From the NCBI RefSeq assembly GCF_003570905.1, contig NZ_QXJM01000040.1, positions 372,001 to 436,000 of the forward strand: a DNA stretch of 64,000 nucleotides, in the 5' to 3' direction. The DNA comes from Cohnella faecalis. GTDB taxonomy: Bacteria; Bacillota; Bacilli; Paenibacillales; Paenibacillaceae. The notes beneath the pieces were generated by a model. The model was not told where the DNA came from, searched no databases, and saw nothing but the letters and a program-made list of their open reading frames with translations. Positions 50,145-63,073 of the stretch are shown here, one piece after another. The stretch's first letter is position 1; the number at the start of each line of letters is the position of its first letter. A program made the position numbers and the translations under genes.

Positions 50145-51431
50145 TCAACCCCTGCGTTGACCGATCACTTCGATACCGCCCATATAAGGACGCAAAGCTT
50201 CCGGAATAACGACCGTGCCGTCTTCTTGCTGGTAGTTCTCGAGGATCGCGGCGACGGTGCGTCCTATCGCAAGTCCCGAACCGTTCAGCGTATGGACGAA
50301 TTCCGGCTTCGCACCGTTCTCCGGGCGATAACGGATAGCTGCGCGACGCGATTGGAAGTCCTCGAAGTTCGTACACGACGAGATTTCCCTGTACGTCCCG
50401 GCACTAGGAAGCCATACTTCAATATCGTACGTCTTCGCCGAGCCGAAGCCCATATCCCCCGTACAAAGCGCCAGAACGCGGTAAGGCAATCCCAGCAGCT
50501 TCAGCACGCGCTCCGCATGGCCGGTTAGCTGCTCAAGCACGTCGTAAGACGTCTCCGGGGCGACTAGCTGCACAAGCTCGACCTTATTAAATTGGTGCTG
50601 ACGGATAAGACCGCGTGTGTCGCGGCCAGAAGCGCCCGCTTCCGACCGGAAGCAAGAGCTGTACGCCACGAATTTCTTAGGCAAATCTTCAAGGGTCAGT
50701 ATTTCGTCCCTGTGGAAGTTCGTAACCGGCACTTCCGCCGTAGGAATAAGGAAATAATCCGTGCCTTCGATCTTGAACAGATCCTCCGCGAACTTAGGCA
50801 GCTGAGATGTCCCTACCAGGCTGTCGCGGTTGACGATGTAAGGCGGAAGAATCTCTTCGTAACCGTGCTGGTCCGAATGCAAATCCATCATCAGGTTGAT
50901 GAGCGCACGTTCCAGACGAGCCCCGAGACCTTTGTAAAATACGAACCGGGAGCCTGTTACTTTAGCCGCCGCTTCGAAATCGAGGATGCCGAGTCCGGCA
51001 GCGATGTCCCAGTGCGGCTTCGCCTCGAAGGCGAATTCGCGCGGACGACCGTCCTTGCGCAGCTCCACGTTATCCTCTTCGGAGGCGCCTACCGGCACGC
51101 TCTCATGAGGAATATTCGGCATAGCGAGAAGAAGCTCGTCCACCTTCGCTTCCAGCTCGCGGATTTCTTCATCGAGCTGTTTGATTCGATCGTTCGCTTC
51201 GCGCATCTCCGCGATAAGCTCGTCCGCGTCGCCGCCGCTTTTTTTTAGCTTCGCCACTTCTTGCGAGACGATGTTGCGGCGGTTTTTCAGCCGATCGCTC
51301 TCCGTCAGGTTCTCGCGGCGAGCGCTATCCAGCGCCGGGAACGGCTCGATAAGCTCCAAGGAAGCTCCCCTGTTCCGAAGAGCGATTGCGACCTTCTCGT
51401 AGTCATTGCGGAGCAATTTGACGTCCAACAT
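50145..51431 (-). CDS. serS: seryl-tRNA synthetase
   Basis: 428-residue class II synthetase attaching serine to tRNA-Ser. N-terminal coiled-coil arm (residues about 30-105, RRENLTESDRLKNRRNIVSQ), then the catalytic core: motif 2 YSSCFRSEAGASGRDTRGLI, HQFNKVELV, and motif 3 GLAIGRTVAAILENYQQEDG. Normal length. It follows pdxT by 14 bases and precedes tRNA-Ser. The order pdxS-pdxT-serS behind dacA matches the Bacillus arrangement. Confidence 0.97.
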   Translation of the reverse strand: MLDVKLLRNDYEKVAIALRNRGASLELIEPFPALDSARRENLTESDRLKNRRNIVSQEVAKLKKSGGDADELIAEMREANDRIKQLDEEIRELEAKVDELLLAMPNIPHESVPVGASEEDNVELRKDGRPREFAFEAKPHWDIAAGLGILDFEAAAKVTGSRFVFYKGLGARLERALINLMMDLHSDQHGYEEILPPYIVNRDSLVGTSQLPKFAEDLFKIEGTDYFLIPTAEVPVTNFHRDEILTLEDLPKKFVAYSSCFRSEAGASGRDTRGLIRQHQFNKVELVQLVAPETSYDVLEQLTGHAERVLKLLGLPYRVLALCTGDMGFGSAKTYDIEVWLPSAGTYREISSCTNFEDFQSRRAAIRYRPENGAKPEFVHTLNGSGLAIGRTVAAILENYQQEDGTVVIPEALRPYMGGIEVIGQRRG

Positions 51432-51445
51432 TGGAGGATCCCCCT

Positions 51446-52039
51446 CTATTTGGCCTTCGGAGCAGCCTCTGCGGCTTTCCGTGCCATATCCAAAAACAAT
51501 CCGTGCAGACGATAATCATCCGTCAGCTCCGGGTGATACGAAGATGCAAGCAGATTGCCTTGACGAGCGGTGACGATTTCCCCGTCGTAGGTAGACAGCA
51601 CCTCAACCTCCGCACCGACTTCCTTGATGAGCGGGGCCCGGATGAATACCGCCCGCAGCGGCGTCTCGATTCCTTTGACAGGCAAATCCGTCTCGAAGCT
51701 TTCGCGCTGTCTTCCGAACGCATTGCGGGCAACAGTCATGTTCATCAAGCCCAAATGAGCCTCTTCTCCGCCTTCCAGCCGGTTAGCCAATACGATCAAC
51801 CCGGCGCAAGTTCCGAACAGCGGCTTTCCTTGCTCATGAAATTCGCGAAGCGCTTCGATGAAGCTATACTTGCGCATCAGCTTGCCGATGGTCGTGCTCT
51901 CGCCGCCCGGAATAATGAGTCCGTCGATTTCGGCCAGCTGCTCCGTGCGCTTGACCGCCACCCCTACTCCTCCGGCCAGCTCCACGCTTCGAATATGTTC
52001 GGCAACCGCACCCTGCAGCGCCAGTACCCCGATTTTCAT
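51446..52039 (-). CDS. pdxT: pyridoxal 5'-phosphate synthase glutaminase subunit PdxT
   Basis: 197-residue class I glutaminase releasing ammonia for PdxS in vitamin B6 synthesis. The triad is visible: Cys in LFGTCAGLIVLA (about residue 80), and His/Glu in SSYHPELTDDYRLH. N-terminus MKIGVLALQGAVAEHIRSVE is typical. The gap to pdxS contains a large hairpin, while serS follows by 14 bases. Confidence 0.97.
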   Translation of the reverse strand: MKIGVLALQGAVAEHIRSVELAGGVGVAVKRTEQLAEIDGLIIPGGESTTIGKLMRKYSFIEALREFHEQGKPLFGTCAGLIVLANRLEGGEEAHLGLMNMTVARNAFGRQRESFETDLPVKGIETPLRAVFIRAPLIKEVGAEVEVLSTYDGEIVTARQGNLLASSYHPELTDDYRLHGLFLDMARKAAEAAPKAK

Positions 52040-52080
52040 CGCCGATCCATCCTTTTTCCGTTTCCTTGATAAACCGATAT

Positions 52081-52124
52081 GGGCGGCTCCACGCGGCGAA
52101 TGGTTCGCCGTTAGGAAGCCGCCC
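52081..52124 (-). promoter_or_regulatory. large hairpin between pdxS and pdxT
   Basis: Two-part stem: outer GGGCGGCTTCC / GGAGCCGCCC, inner CGGCGAA / TTCGCCG, in the 102-base gap. No T run follows, so transcription probably continues; mRNA processing or partial attenuation is possible. Confidence 0.65.
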
Positions 52125-52141
52125 GATGGCTCTCGCGATAA

Positions 52142-53023
52142 TTAGATGCCGCGTTCCTGCATCCGCTCGGCCGCTGCCAGCTTGGAAATCTCGATACCCT
52201 TCATCGGCGTGCCAAGGTTCTTCGACACACGCGCAATCAATTCGTAATCTTCGTAGTGCGTCGTCGCTTCGACGATCGCACGAGCGAATCTCTCCGGATA
52301 TTCCGATTTGAAAATACCGGAACCGACGAATACGCCGTCAGAGCCAAGATGCATCATAAGCGCCGCATCGGACGGAGTCGCTACGCCGCCGGCAGCGAAG
52401 TTAACGACCGGCAGACGTCCCGTCTCGTGAACGCCCAGCAACAAGTCGTAAGGAACGCCGAGCGTCTTTGCTTCGTGGTACAGCTCGTCCTTGGACAAAT
52501 TCTGAGCATGGCGAATTTGGCCATTGATCAGACGGATATGACGAACGGCTTCGACGATGTTGCCCGTTCCCGGCTCGCCCTTGGTGCGAAGCATCGACGC
52601 GCCTTCTTGAATACGACGGAGAGCTTCACCCAAATCTTTGGCGCCGCATACGAACGGAATCGTAAAAGCGGATTTGCTAATGTGAAATACTTCGTCCGCC
52701 GGAGTCAGCACTTCGCTCTCGTCGATGTAATCGACGCCCAGAGATTCCAGAACTTTCGCTTCTACATAATGCCCGATGCGGGCTTTCGCCATGACCGGGA
52801 TGCTGACGACCTTCATGACTTCCTCGACGATCGTCGGATCGGCCATGCGGGCAACCCCGCCTGCCGCGCGAATGTCGGAAGGTACGCGTTCCAGCGCCAT
52901 AACGGCTGTTGCGCCTGCCGCTTCGGCGATTTTAGCTTGCTCGGCGTTCATGACGTCCATGATGACGCCGCCTTTTTGCATTTCGGCCATGCCGCGTTTA
53001 ACTCTCGAAGTACCCGTTTCCAT
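52142..53023 (-). CDS. pdxS: pyridoxal 5'-phosphate synthase subunit PdxS
   Basis: 293-residue TIM-barrel synthase that condenses ribose-5-phosphate, glyceraldehyde-3-phosphate and ammonia to PLP, forming a dodecamer with PdxT. Features: GTSRVKRGMAEMQKGGVIMD, active-site lysine in VMAKARIGHYVEAKVLESLG, and VNFAAGGVATPSDAALMMHL. The start at 53023 has GGGAGGC upstream and yields the canonical METGTSRVKRGMAEM; an in-frame upstream reading is unlikely. Confidence 0.97.
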   Translation of the reverse strand: METGTSRVKRGMAEMQKGGVIMDVMNAEQAKIAEAAGATAVMALERVPSDIRAAGGVARMADPTIVEEVMKVVSIPVMAKARIGHYVEAKVLESLGVDYIDESEVLTPADEVFHISKSAFTIPFVCGAKDLGEALRRIQEGASMLRTKGEPGTGNIVEAVRHIRLINGQIRHAQNLSKDELYHEAKTLGVPYDLLLGVHETGRLPVVNFAAGGVATPSDAALMMHLGSDGVFVGSGIFKSEYPERFARAIVEATTHYEDYELIARVSKNLGTPMKGIEISKLAAAERMQERGI

Positions 53024-53055
53024 GATTACATGCCTCCCGAAGATTCTAACCATTA

Positions 53056-53084
53056 ATTTTACATGAAGACCATCTAATATACAA
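53056..53084 (-). promoter_or_regulatory. sigma-A promoter of the pdxST-serS operon
   Basis: Minus-strand TTGTAT (53084-53079), 17-base spacer, TAAAAT (53061-53056), 33 bases before the pdxS start. Confidence 0.72.
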
Positions 53085-53100
53085 CCTATTTTGTCGGAAT

Positions 53101-54438
53101 TTAGAAAAGATCAGCAATTCCTCTAAATAGACTTCCGAAGAAATTCCCGATGCCGCGGAAGAACAGGCGCCACCAGCTGCCCTTCTTCACTTCTTCCGCC
53201 GCGACCAAATCGACGGTTGCCGATTTCATCTCTTGCGTCGCCGGATCTTTATATTCGTACGTGACCGTTCCAACCTTGGCGCCTTGCTCGATCGGAGCCT
53301 TTAACGTCTCGCTCTTCACTTCCTTGACAGTCGCTTCGACCGTTGCTCCCTTAGGAACGAGGAAGGAAACATCCGTTGCCGTAATAACGTTGACTTTCTT
53401 AGACTTGCCCTTTTTCACTTTGAGCGTTTCGTGCTCCGGAACGGCCTTCTTTGCTTCGACAGCCGTCTTCTTCTCGAAGTTATTGAAGCCGTAATCGAAT
53501 AGCTTCGCCGTTTCGAGGAACCGCTTGCCGTCGTTCGTTCCGCCGGGAACGCCCATTACGACGGCGATCAGACGCGTTCCGTCGCGCAATGCGGTTCCGG
53601 TAAAGTTGTTGCCGGCGCGGCTCGTATGGCCCGTTTTGAGACCGTCGACGCCCTTGTACGCAAACTTTTTCTTCGTCTTGCTGGTCAGATTCGATTCCAG
53701 CATCCAATCCCAGTTGTCGATCAGTTGATTCTCGCCTTCACGGAACTGAAAGTTCGGCATCTTGGAATAATCCAGAAACTCAGGCGTTTCCTTCAATATA
53801 TGATAACCCAGAATCGCCGAATCGCGAGCCGACATTTCCGTCTCTCCATCGATCGAGGTCGGCTGATAAGCAGCCGGCATATCGGCGCGATCCAATCCTG
53901 TCGCATTGATGAATCGGGAATGAGTCATGCCGAGCTCTTTCGCCGTATCGTTCATCAATTTCGCGAACTCTTCCTCGGTGCCTCCAACCACTTCGGCCAA
54001 TTGCGCCGTTGCATCGTTCGCGGAACCGACAGCCATCGCGATGTAGAGATCCTTAACCGTATGTTTATCTCCTTCGGCCAAGAAAATGCGGCTTCCGATT
54101 TGCTTGGCGGCATTTTCAGTGGTTGCGACTTCTTGATCCCAAGTAATCTTGCCGGCTTGAACCGCTTTAATAACAAGATACTCGGTCATCATCTTGGCCA
54201 TGCTTGCAGGAGGATGCGGATCGTCCGCTTTGAATTGGTAAAGTACTTGGCCGCTTGCCGCATCCATTAAGATGGCCGCAGTGCCATTAATTTGAGGCTC
54301 CCCCGCGTTAGTCGCAGCGGCCGAAGCGGAAGATAGGAGCAATGACGTCGACAAAACGCTTAACAGGGCTACCGAAGCAATAATTCGCTTCGAAAAGACA
54401 GGCAAACGACGGATAAGCGAATGATGACGATAATTCAA
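53101..54438 (-). CDS. dacA: D-alanyl-D-alanine carboxypeptidase DacA (PBP5-type)
   Basis: 445-residue low-molecular-weight penicillin-binding protein that trims the terminal D-Ala of peptidoglycan stems. Signal peptide at about residues 1-38 (SVALLSVLSTSLLLSSASAA); the three active-site motifs are visible: SMAK, SAN, and KTG (GLKTGHTSRAG). A C-terminal beta domain follows, then an amphipathic membrane anchor (RLFFRGIGNFFGSLFRG). The start is taken as TTG at 54438, 6 bases after AAGGGGAG; a longer ORF upstream has no site. It stands directly upstream of pdxS. Confidence 0.95.
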   Translation of the reverse strand: MNYRHHSLIRRLPVFSKRIIASVALLSVLSTSLLLSSASAAATNAGEPQINGTAAILMDAASGQVLYQFKADDPHPPASMAKMMTEYLVIKAVQAGKITWDQEVATTENAAKQIGSRIFLAEGDKHTVKDLYIAMAVGSANDATAQLAEVVGGTEEEFAKLMNDTAKELGMTHSRFINATGLDRADMPAAYQPTSIDGETEMSARDSAILGYHILKETPEFLDYSKMPNFQFREGENQLIDNWDWMLESNLTSKTKKKFAYKGVDGLKTGHTSRAGNNFTGTALRDGTRLIAVVMGVPGGTNDGKRFLETAKLFDYGFNNFEKKTAVEAKKAVPEHETLKVKKGKSKKVNVITATDVSFLVPKGATVEATVKEVKSETLKAPIEQGAKVGTVTYEYKDPATQEMKSATVDLVAAEEVKKGSWWRLFFRGIGNFFGSLFRGIADLF

Positions 54439-54495
54439 AACGTTCTCCCCTTTATATCCTATTGCGTCTCTCAATTGTATCATAGGTTCGCGCAA

Positions 54496-54535
54496 AGAAA
54501 AAAGCCGCGGGCGCGCATAACTCGTGCCCACGGCT
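54496..54535 (-). terminator. guaB terminator
   Basis: Stem AGCCGTGGGC / GCCCGCGGCT with one wobble and a 13-base loop, followed on the minus strand by a T run. It begins 19 bases after the guaB stop. Confidence 0.85.
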
Positions 54536-54553
54536 CCCTATCGATCGTTATCG

Positions 54554-56011
54554 TTACATCGAGTAGTTCGGCGCTTCCTTCGTAATGAGAACGTCATGAG
54601 GGTGACTCTCGCGAAGGCCTGCTCCGGTAATTCGTACAAATTGGGTATCGTTCTTCAGCTCGTCGATCGAGCCGGTTCCGCAATATCCCATTCCCGAGCG
54701 CAAGCCGCCGATCAACTGATGAATCGTATCTTTAAGAGGCCCTTTGTAAGGAACGCGGCCTTCGATCCCTTCCGGAACGAGCTTGCTCTCGTTCTCTTGG
54801 AAGTAACGATCCTTGCTGCCTTCCTTCATTGCGCCGATGGAGCCCATTCCGCGGTACGATTTGTAACGGCGGCCTTGGAAAATCTCCGATTCGCCAGGGC
54901 TTTCTTCCGTGCCTGCGAACAAGCTGCCCATCATGACGGCCGTAGCGCCCGCCGCGATGGCCTTCGTTACTTCGCCGGAGTACTTGATTCCTCCGTCCGC
55001 AATAATAGGCACGTTATATTCGCGAGCAACCGTCGCGCAATCGTAAATAGCCGTAATTTGCGGTACGCCGATCCCTGCGATAACGCGCGTCGTACAAATC
55101 GATCCCGGTCCGATCCCGACCTTGACGACGGAAGCGCCAGCTTCGATCAGATCGCGCGTCGCCTCGCCCGTAGCGACGTTGCCGGCGACGATCGTGAGCT
55201 CCGGATACTTGTCGCGAAGCTTGCGGACCATGCTGACAATATCGATATGGTGACCGTGCGCCGAGTCGACGACGAGAAGATCGATGCCCGACTGCACGAG
55301 CGCTTCCGCACGCTCGAACGTATCTTTGGAGACGCCGACGGCAGCTCCGACAAGGAGACGACCATGACGGTCCTTGGCGGCATTCGGGAACTGGATCGCT
55401 TTTTCAATATCTTTAATCGTAATAAGACCTTTAAGCGTATTCGCTTCGTCTACGAGCGGCAGCTTTTCGATCTTATGCTGTTGAAGGATGACTTCCGCTT
55501 CTTGAAGCGTCGTACCGACAGGAGCCGTTACGAGGTCTTCATGAGTCATGACTGTGCTGACCTTGATCGAATAGTCATGCACGAAGCGAAGATCCCGATT
55601 CGTTAGAATACCGACGAGCTTGCCTGCATTATCCACGATAGGCACGCCGGAAATGCGGTATTTGCCCATCAGTTCTTCAGCGTCGTAGACATGGTGGTCG
55701 GGAGTAAGGGAAAAAGGATTCGTAATAACGCCGCTTTCCGAACGCTTAACCCGATCGACTTCTTGAGCTTGCTGTGCGACCGACATATTCTTGTGAATAA
55801 TGCCAACGCCGCCTTCGCGAGCGATTGCGATCGCCAATGCCGATTCCGTGACCGTGTCCATCCCCGCGCTGACCAACGGAATATTCAGCTTGACCGAAGG
55901 ACTGAGCACGATCGATACATCCACATCCCGGGGTAAAATCGTCGACTTCCGGGGCACGAGCAGGACATCGTCAAACGTGAGTCCTTCCTTGGCGAATTTG
56001 TTTTGCCACAC
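54554..56011 (-). CDS. guaB: inosine-5'-monophosphate dehydrogenase
   Basis: 485-residue IMPDH, NAD-dependent oxidation of IMP to XMP, the first step to GMP. Two CBS domains lie at about 95-205 (YRISGVPIVDNAGKLVGILT, KIEKLPLVDEANTLKGLITI). The catalytic cysteine loop reads GPGSICTTRVIAGIGVPQI, and the mobile flap region includes YRGMGSIGAMKEGSKDRYFQ. The start is GTG at 56011 after AGGGAGG, giving the usual length; a longer upstream reading would enter the promoter. Confidence 0.97.
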   Translation of the reverse strand: MWQNKFAKEGLTFDDVLLVPRKSTILPRDVDVSIVLSPSVKLNIPLVSAGMDTVTESALAIAIAREGGVGIIHKNMSVAQQAQEVDRVKRSESGVITNPFSLTPDHHVYDAEELMGKYRISGVPIVDNAGKLVGILTNRDLRFVHDYSIKVSTVMTHEDLVTAPVGTTLQEAEVILQQHKIEKLPLVDEANTLKGLITIKDIEKAIQFPNAAKDRHGRLLVGAAVGVSKDTFERAEALVQSGIDLLVVDSAHGHHIDIVSMVRKLRDKYPELTIVAGNVATGEATRDLIEAGASVVKVGIGPGSICTTRVIAGIGVPQITAIYDCATVAREYNVPIIADGGIKYSGEVTKAIAAGATAVMMGSLFAGTEESPGESEIFQGRRYKSYRGMGSIGAMKEGSKDRYFQENESKLVPEGIEGRVPYKGPLKDTIHQLIGGLRSGMGYCGTGSIDELKNDTQFVRITGAGLRESHPHDVLITKEAPNYSM

Positions 56012-56070
56012 GAGTAAAAACCTCCCTTGCCGGCCGCTTGCCGGCGAATATGTCCGATTGATTATCTGCA

Positions 56071-56099
56071 ATCTTAGCAGAGGCATAATGGGCTGTCAA
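56071..56099 (-). promoter_or_regulatory. sigma-A promoter of guaB
   Basis: Minus-strand TTGACA (56099-56094), 17-base spacer, TAAGAT (56076-56071), about 60 bases before the GTG start. No PurR box could be confirmed by eye. Confidence 0.75.
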
Positions 56100-56162
56100 G
56101 CACAAACCCAATCGTCTGGAAACCGCATCCTGCAAGCCTTTTGACCGTTTAATCCCGACTGA

Positions 56163-57356
56163 TTAGGTGTGGAAAATGGGGTAGCGGCTGGCCGAATTCC
56201 ACAGCATATACGAGGAATATCCCGCCTTTCTTGCCGCTCTGATCTGCTCTTGAATTTGATCCTTACCGTAGGTTTGATGCGGTCTTACCCACCCTGCCGT
56301 AAAGCCTTGAAGCCAAGGCCGAACGCGGGCGGCATGCTTGCCGGCGCTTAGCAGCTTGGCGTTCTCCCGTGTTGCATCGGCAAGGGCGCGGGAGACAACG
56401 AGGCCAGGAGTCAAATCAGGATGACGGATCCCCCACATCCCGTTCGAATAATGCGAAGGATAGATCATCGGAGATATAACGTCTACCTCGGAGGAAATTG
56501 CGCCCCATCGTTGACCGATTCCCATATCCGCCGTGGAAGTAACCAAACCGAAGACGTCGGCGGAAATTTTCGCTCCTTTGGCATGAACTTTGTCGGTTGC
56601 GGCACGAAGGAATCGACTAATCGCTTCGCTCTTGGACCATCCATGCTTGTTCGCATATTGCACTTCCCGATCCACCTTGGAGCCATTCTCGGGAAAACGG
56701 ACATAATCGAACTGGACCTCATCGAATCCCATGGAGCTTGCTTGCTCAGCGAGCGCTATCGGGTATGCCCACGCTTCTTCGCGAAAAGGATCGATCCACG
56801 CGTTGCCGCCGCGATCCTTCCAAACCTTGCCTTCCTTGCTCCGGATAGCCCATCGCGGATTACTATCGGCTAGAGCGGCATCCTTGAACGTAACGATCCG
56901 GGCAATCAAATAAATATGGTTCTCCTTCAGCTTCTTCACGAGCCGACTCATGGACGATACCGAGCGAGTTTGCGCCATTGGATACGATTGCGATCCTGCC
57001 GGGCGAGATAAGCCGGTCAATCGGGCGCCGCTATTAACATCGATTACCAGCGCGTTCAGCTCGGTCTCGTTCACTAATTCAATTAGTTTGTCCATTCGTC
57101 CGCTTAACGCAGCGAAGGAGGACACATATACCGCTCGCACAGGCTGGCCCAGAGGTTGAAATACTGGCGCGGGCGGCTTCCCCGATGAGAGCTTCAGCAC
57201 TCGCAAATTCTCTCGGGTTTCCATGCTTTTCGGCAAAGGCAGCCTCTGCTCTTGTTCATTCCCGCATCCAGACATGAACATCAGAACCATCGCAAGATTA
57301 AGGACAAAAATGGATTTAAAAAAGGAACAGCGAGGAGCGAGCCGATGGCCGTTCAT
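56163..57356 (-). CDS. lipoprotein with DUF4015 putative glycosidase domain
   Basis: 397-residue lipoprotein: signal peptide to lipobox MSGC (cysteine near residue 31), then a TIM-barrel-like DUF4015 (putative glycoside hydrolase) domain from about residue 70: VRAVYVSSFAALSGRMDKLI, LNALVIDVNSG, and the characteristic GFDEVQFDYVRFPENG, followed by ISADVFGLVTSTADMGIGQR and a YPSHYSNGMWG segment. Likely cell-wall associated. The start has GAGGGAGG about 12 bases before the ATG. No partners are visible; substrate unknown. Confidence 0.88.
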   Translation of the reverse strand: MNGHRLAPRCSFFKSIFVLNLAMVLMFMSGCGNEQEQRLPLPKSMETRENLRVLKLSSGKPPAPVFQPLGQPVRAVYVSSFAALSGRMDKLIELVNETELNALVIDVNSGARLTGLSRPAGSQSYPMAQTRSVSSMSRLVKKLKENHIYLIARIVTFKDAALADSNPRWAIRSKEGKVWKDRGGNAWIDPFREEAWAYPIALAEQASSMGFDEVQFDYVRFPENGSKVDREVQYANKHGWSKSEAISRFLRAATDKVHAKGAKISADVFGLVTSTADMGIGQRWGAISSEVDVISPMIYPSHYSNGMWGIRHPDLTPGLVVSRALADATRENAKLLSAGKHAARVRPWLQGFTAGWVRPHQTYGKDQIQEQIRAARKAGYSSYMLWNSASRYPIFHT

Positions 57357-57485
57357 TGTTGTTCGGTACCTCCCTCGTGCGAAGTACCGCTAGTATTGGC
57401 TTGCCTTGAATCGGAGCAAGCCGTGGATTGATGGAGCATTAGGAGGCTTCTGCTTTAACTGGAAGGCTGGCCCGAAAATAAATGC

Positions 57486-57510
57486 AAAAAAACCACCCTG
57501 AAAAGGTGGC
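57486..57510 (-). terminator. terminator of the rRNA operon
   Basis: Stem CCACC / GGTGG with a 7-base loop, followed on the minus strand by seven T, about 90 bases after the 23S 3' end. No 5S gene lies between 23S and this terminator. Confidence 0.7.
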
Positions 57511-57543
57511 TGCTAAGTCGTTGTTTTCGTAGGCTTGCGCCCT

Positions 57544-57568
57544 GAAAACCGGATGCGAAAACGAAATG
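57544..57568 (-). other. 23S processing stalk, 3' arm
   Basis: GAAAACCGGATGCGAAAACG (plus strand, start of the arm) is complementary, with one bulge, to 60636-60661 on the other side of 23S. Such stems bring the ends of pre-23S together for RNase III-type cleavage. Confidence 0.75.
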
Positions 57569-57597
57569 AGCGATTAACATCGTCTTACCTGTGTTTG

Positions 57598-60527
<2,930 letters not shown>

Positions 60528-60635
60528 TGTTGCAACTGCTAGCGTTAGCCAAAGGCTAATGCTCCGTTGTCAACTTCTTGATTCACAACTTCCGTTGCAA
60601 ACCAACAGCAAGTAAGGCGAATGATGTCTTTCGCG

Positions 60636-60661
60636 CATTTCGTTTTCGCTATCCGGTTTTC
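60636..60661 (-). other. 23S processing stalk, 5' arm
   Basis: CATTTCGTTTTCGCTATCCG (start, plus strand) pairs with 57544-57568 across the 23S gene. Confidence 0.75.
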
Positions 60662-60691
60662 AAGGTACAAACCAATCCGTAAAAGTGGATC

Positions 60692-60767
60692 TGGTGGAGA
60701 CTAGCGGGATCGAACCGCTGACCCCCTGCGTGCAAGGCAGGTGCTCTCCCAGCTGAGCTAAGTCCCC
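60692..60767 (-). tRNA. tRNA-Ala (anticodon UGC)
   Basis: 76-base tRNA in the spacer: acceptor GGGGACT, anticodon loop CTTGCAC with TGC, T-loop TTCGATC, and encoded CCA. Confidence 0.97.
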
Positions 60768-60783
60768 ATGGGAAGTATGAAGA

Positions 60784-60859
<76 letters not shown>

Positions 60860-60927
60860 AATATATTGCCTGCCTTTAGTCGGCTAGGCTTACGCCCATA
60901 CGCATAAATGCGAATGGTAAAGCCCGG

Positions 60928-61043
60928 CTTGGCGACGTCCTACTCTCCCAGGACCCTGCGGTCCAAGTACCATCGGCGCTGGAGGGCTTAACGGTCGTGT
61001 TCGGGATGGGTACGCGTGGAACCCCTCCGCCGTTGCCACCAAA
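60928..61043 (-). rRNA. rrf: 5S ribosomal RNA, between 16S and the spacer tRNAs
   Basis: 116-base 5S gene on the minus strand: TTTGGTGGCAACGGCGGAGG at the start, then GGTTCCACGCGTACCCATCC, CGAACACGACCGTTAAG, and GAGAGTAGGACGTCGCCAAG at the end. It sits between 16S and tRNA-Ile instead of after 23S, an uncommon order. Confidence 0.96.
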
Positions 61044-61057
61044 CCGGCTGAAAGATT

Positions 61058-61090
61058 GCTCTTTCAAAACTGAACTCGAGCGCAATACGG
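61058..61090 (-). other. 16S processing stalk, 3' arm
   Basis: GCTCTTTCAAAACTGAACTC (start, plus strand) is complementary, with few mismatches, to 62795-62828 across the 16S gene, the usual RNase III stem around pre-16S. Confidence 0.72.
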
Positions 61091-61140
61091 ATTGCCACCT
61101 CGCTGACGCGAGCTGTGGACTTTGTTAGCCCTTGCGGGCT

Positions 61141-62697
<1,557 letters not shown>

Positions 62698-62794
62698 AAA
62701 GTGTTACACTTTATTGAAGAACCTCGATGGCTCTTTCAAAGCTGGTCTTACTTTTTGGTCCTTCCGACTCGGCCTAAGCCTCATCTTCGGGGAT

Positions 62795-62828
62795 CCGTAT
62801 TACGCTCGATGTTCAGTTTTCAAGGAGC
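62795..62828 (-). other. 16S processing stalk, 5' arm
   Basis: CCGTATTACGCTCGATGTTC (start, plus strand) pairs with 61058-61090 across the 16S gene. Confidence 0.72.
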
Positions 62829-62883
62829 AATCGCTTGGCTTCTCAGCCTCACTTTTTGCGCCGCCTCTCGAAGCGGCTTAATG

Positions 62884-62913
62884 AATATACCATAGGCGCT
62901 AAACCAATTGCAA
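62884..62913 (-). promoter_or_regulatory. promoter of the rRNA operon
   Basis: Minus-strand TTGCAA (62913-62908), 18-base spacer, TATATT (62889-62884), about 180 bases upstream of the 16S 5' end. The remaining 62914-63030 shows no other feature. Confidence 0.65.
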
Positions 62914-63033
62914 CCCTTTTTATACTGGAATTTTATACCTTTACGATATGCCCTCCAAACATCCTTACGACGAACATCTATTAAGCTGGCGGTGCGCGCC
63001 TTCCGGCCCTGGCCTCCCCGCTAAAATAACAAA

Positions 63034-63061
63034 AGCCGCCCCCCTGCAAAGGGAGGCGGCT
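63034..63061 (-). terminator. lysS terminator
   Basis: Stem AGCCGCCTCCCT / AGGGGGGCGGCT (one mismatch) with a short loop, followed on the minus strand by TTTTGTTATTTT, 13 bases after the lysS stop. Confidence 0.85.
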
Positions 63062-63073
63062 GAAAGCCCATCT

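Noticed and set aside
51432..51445. T-box leader for serS
   Set aside because: Only 14 bases separate pdxT from serS, and no T-box-like structure is present upstream of pdxS either.
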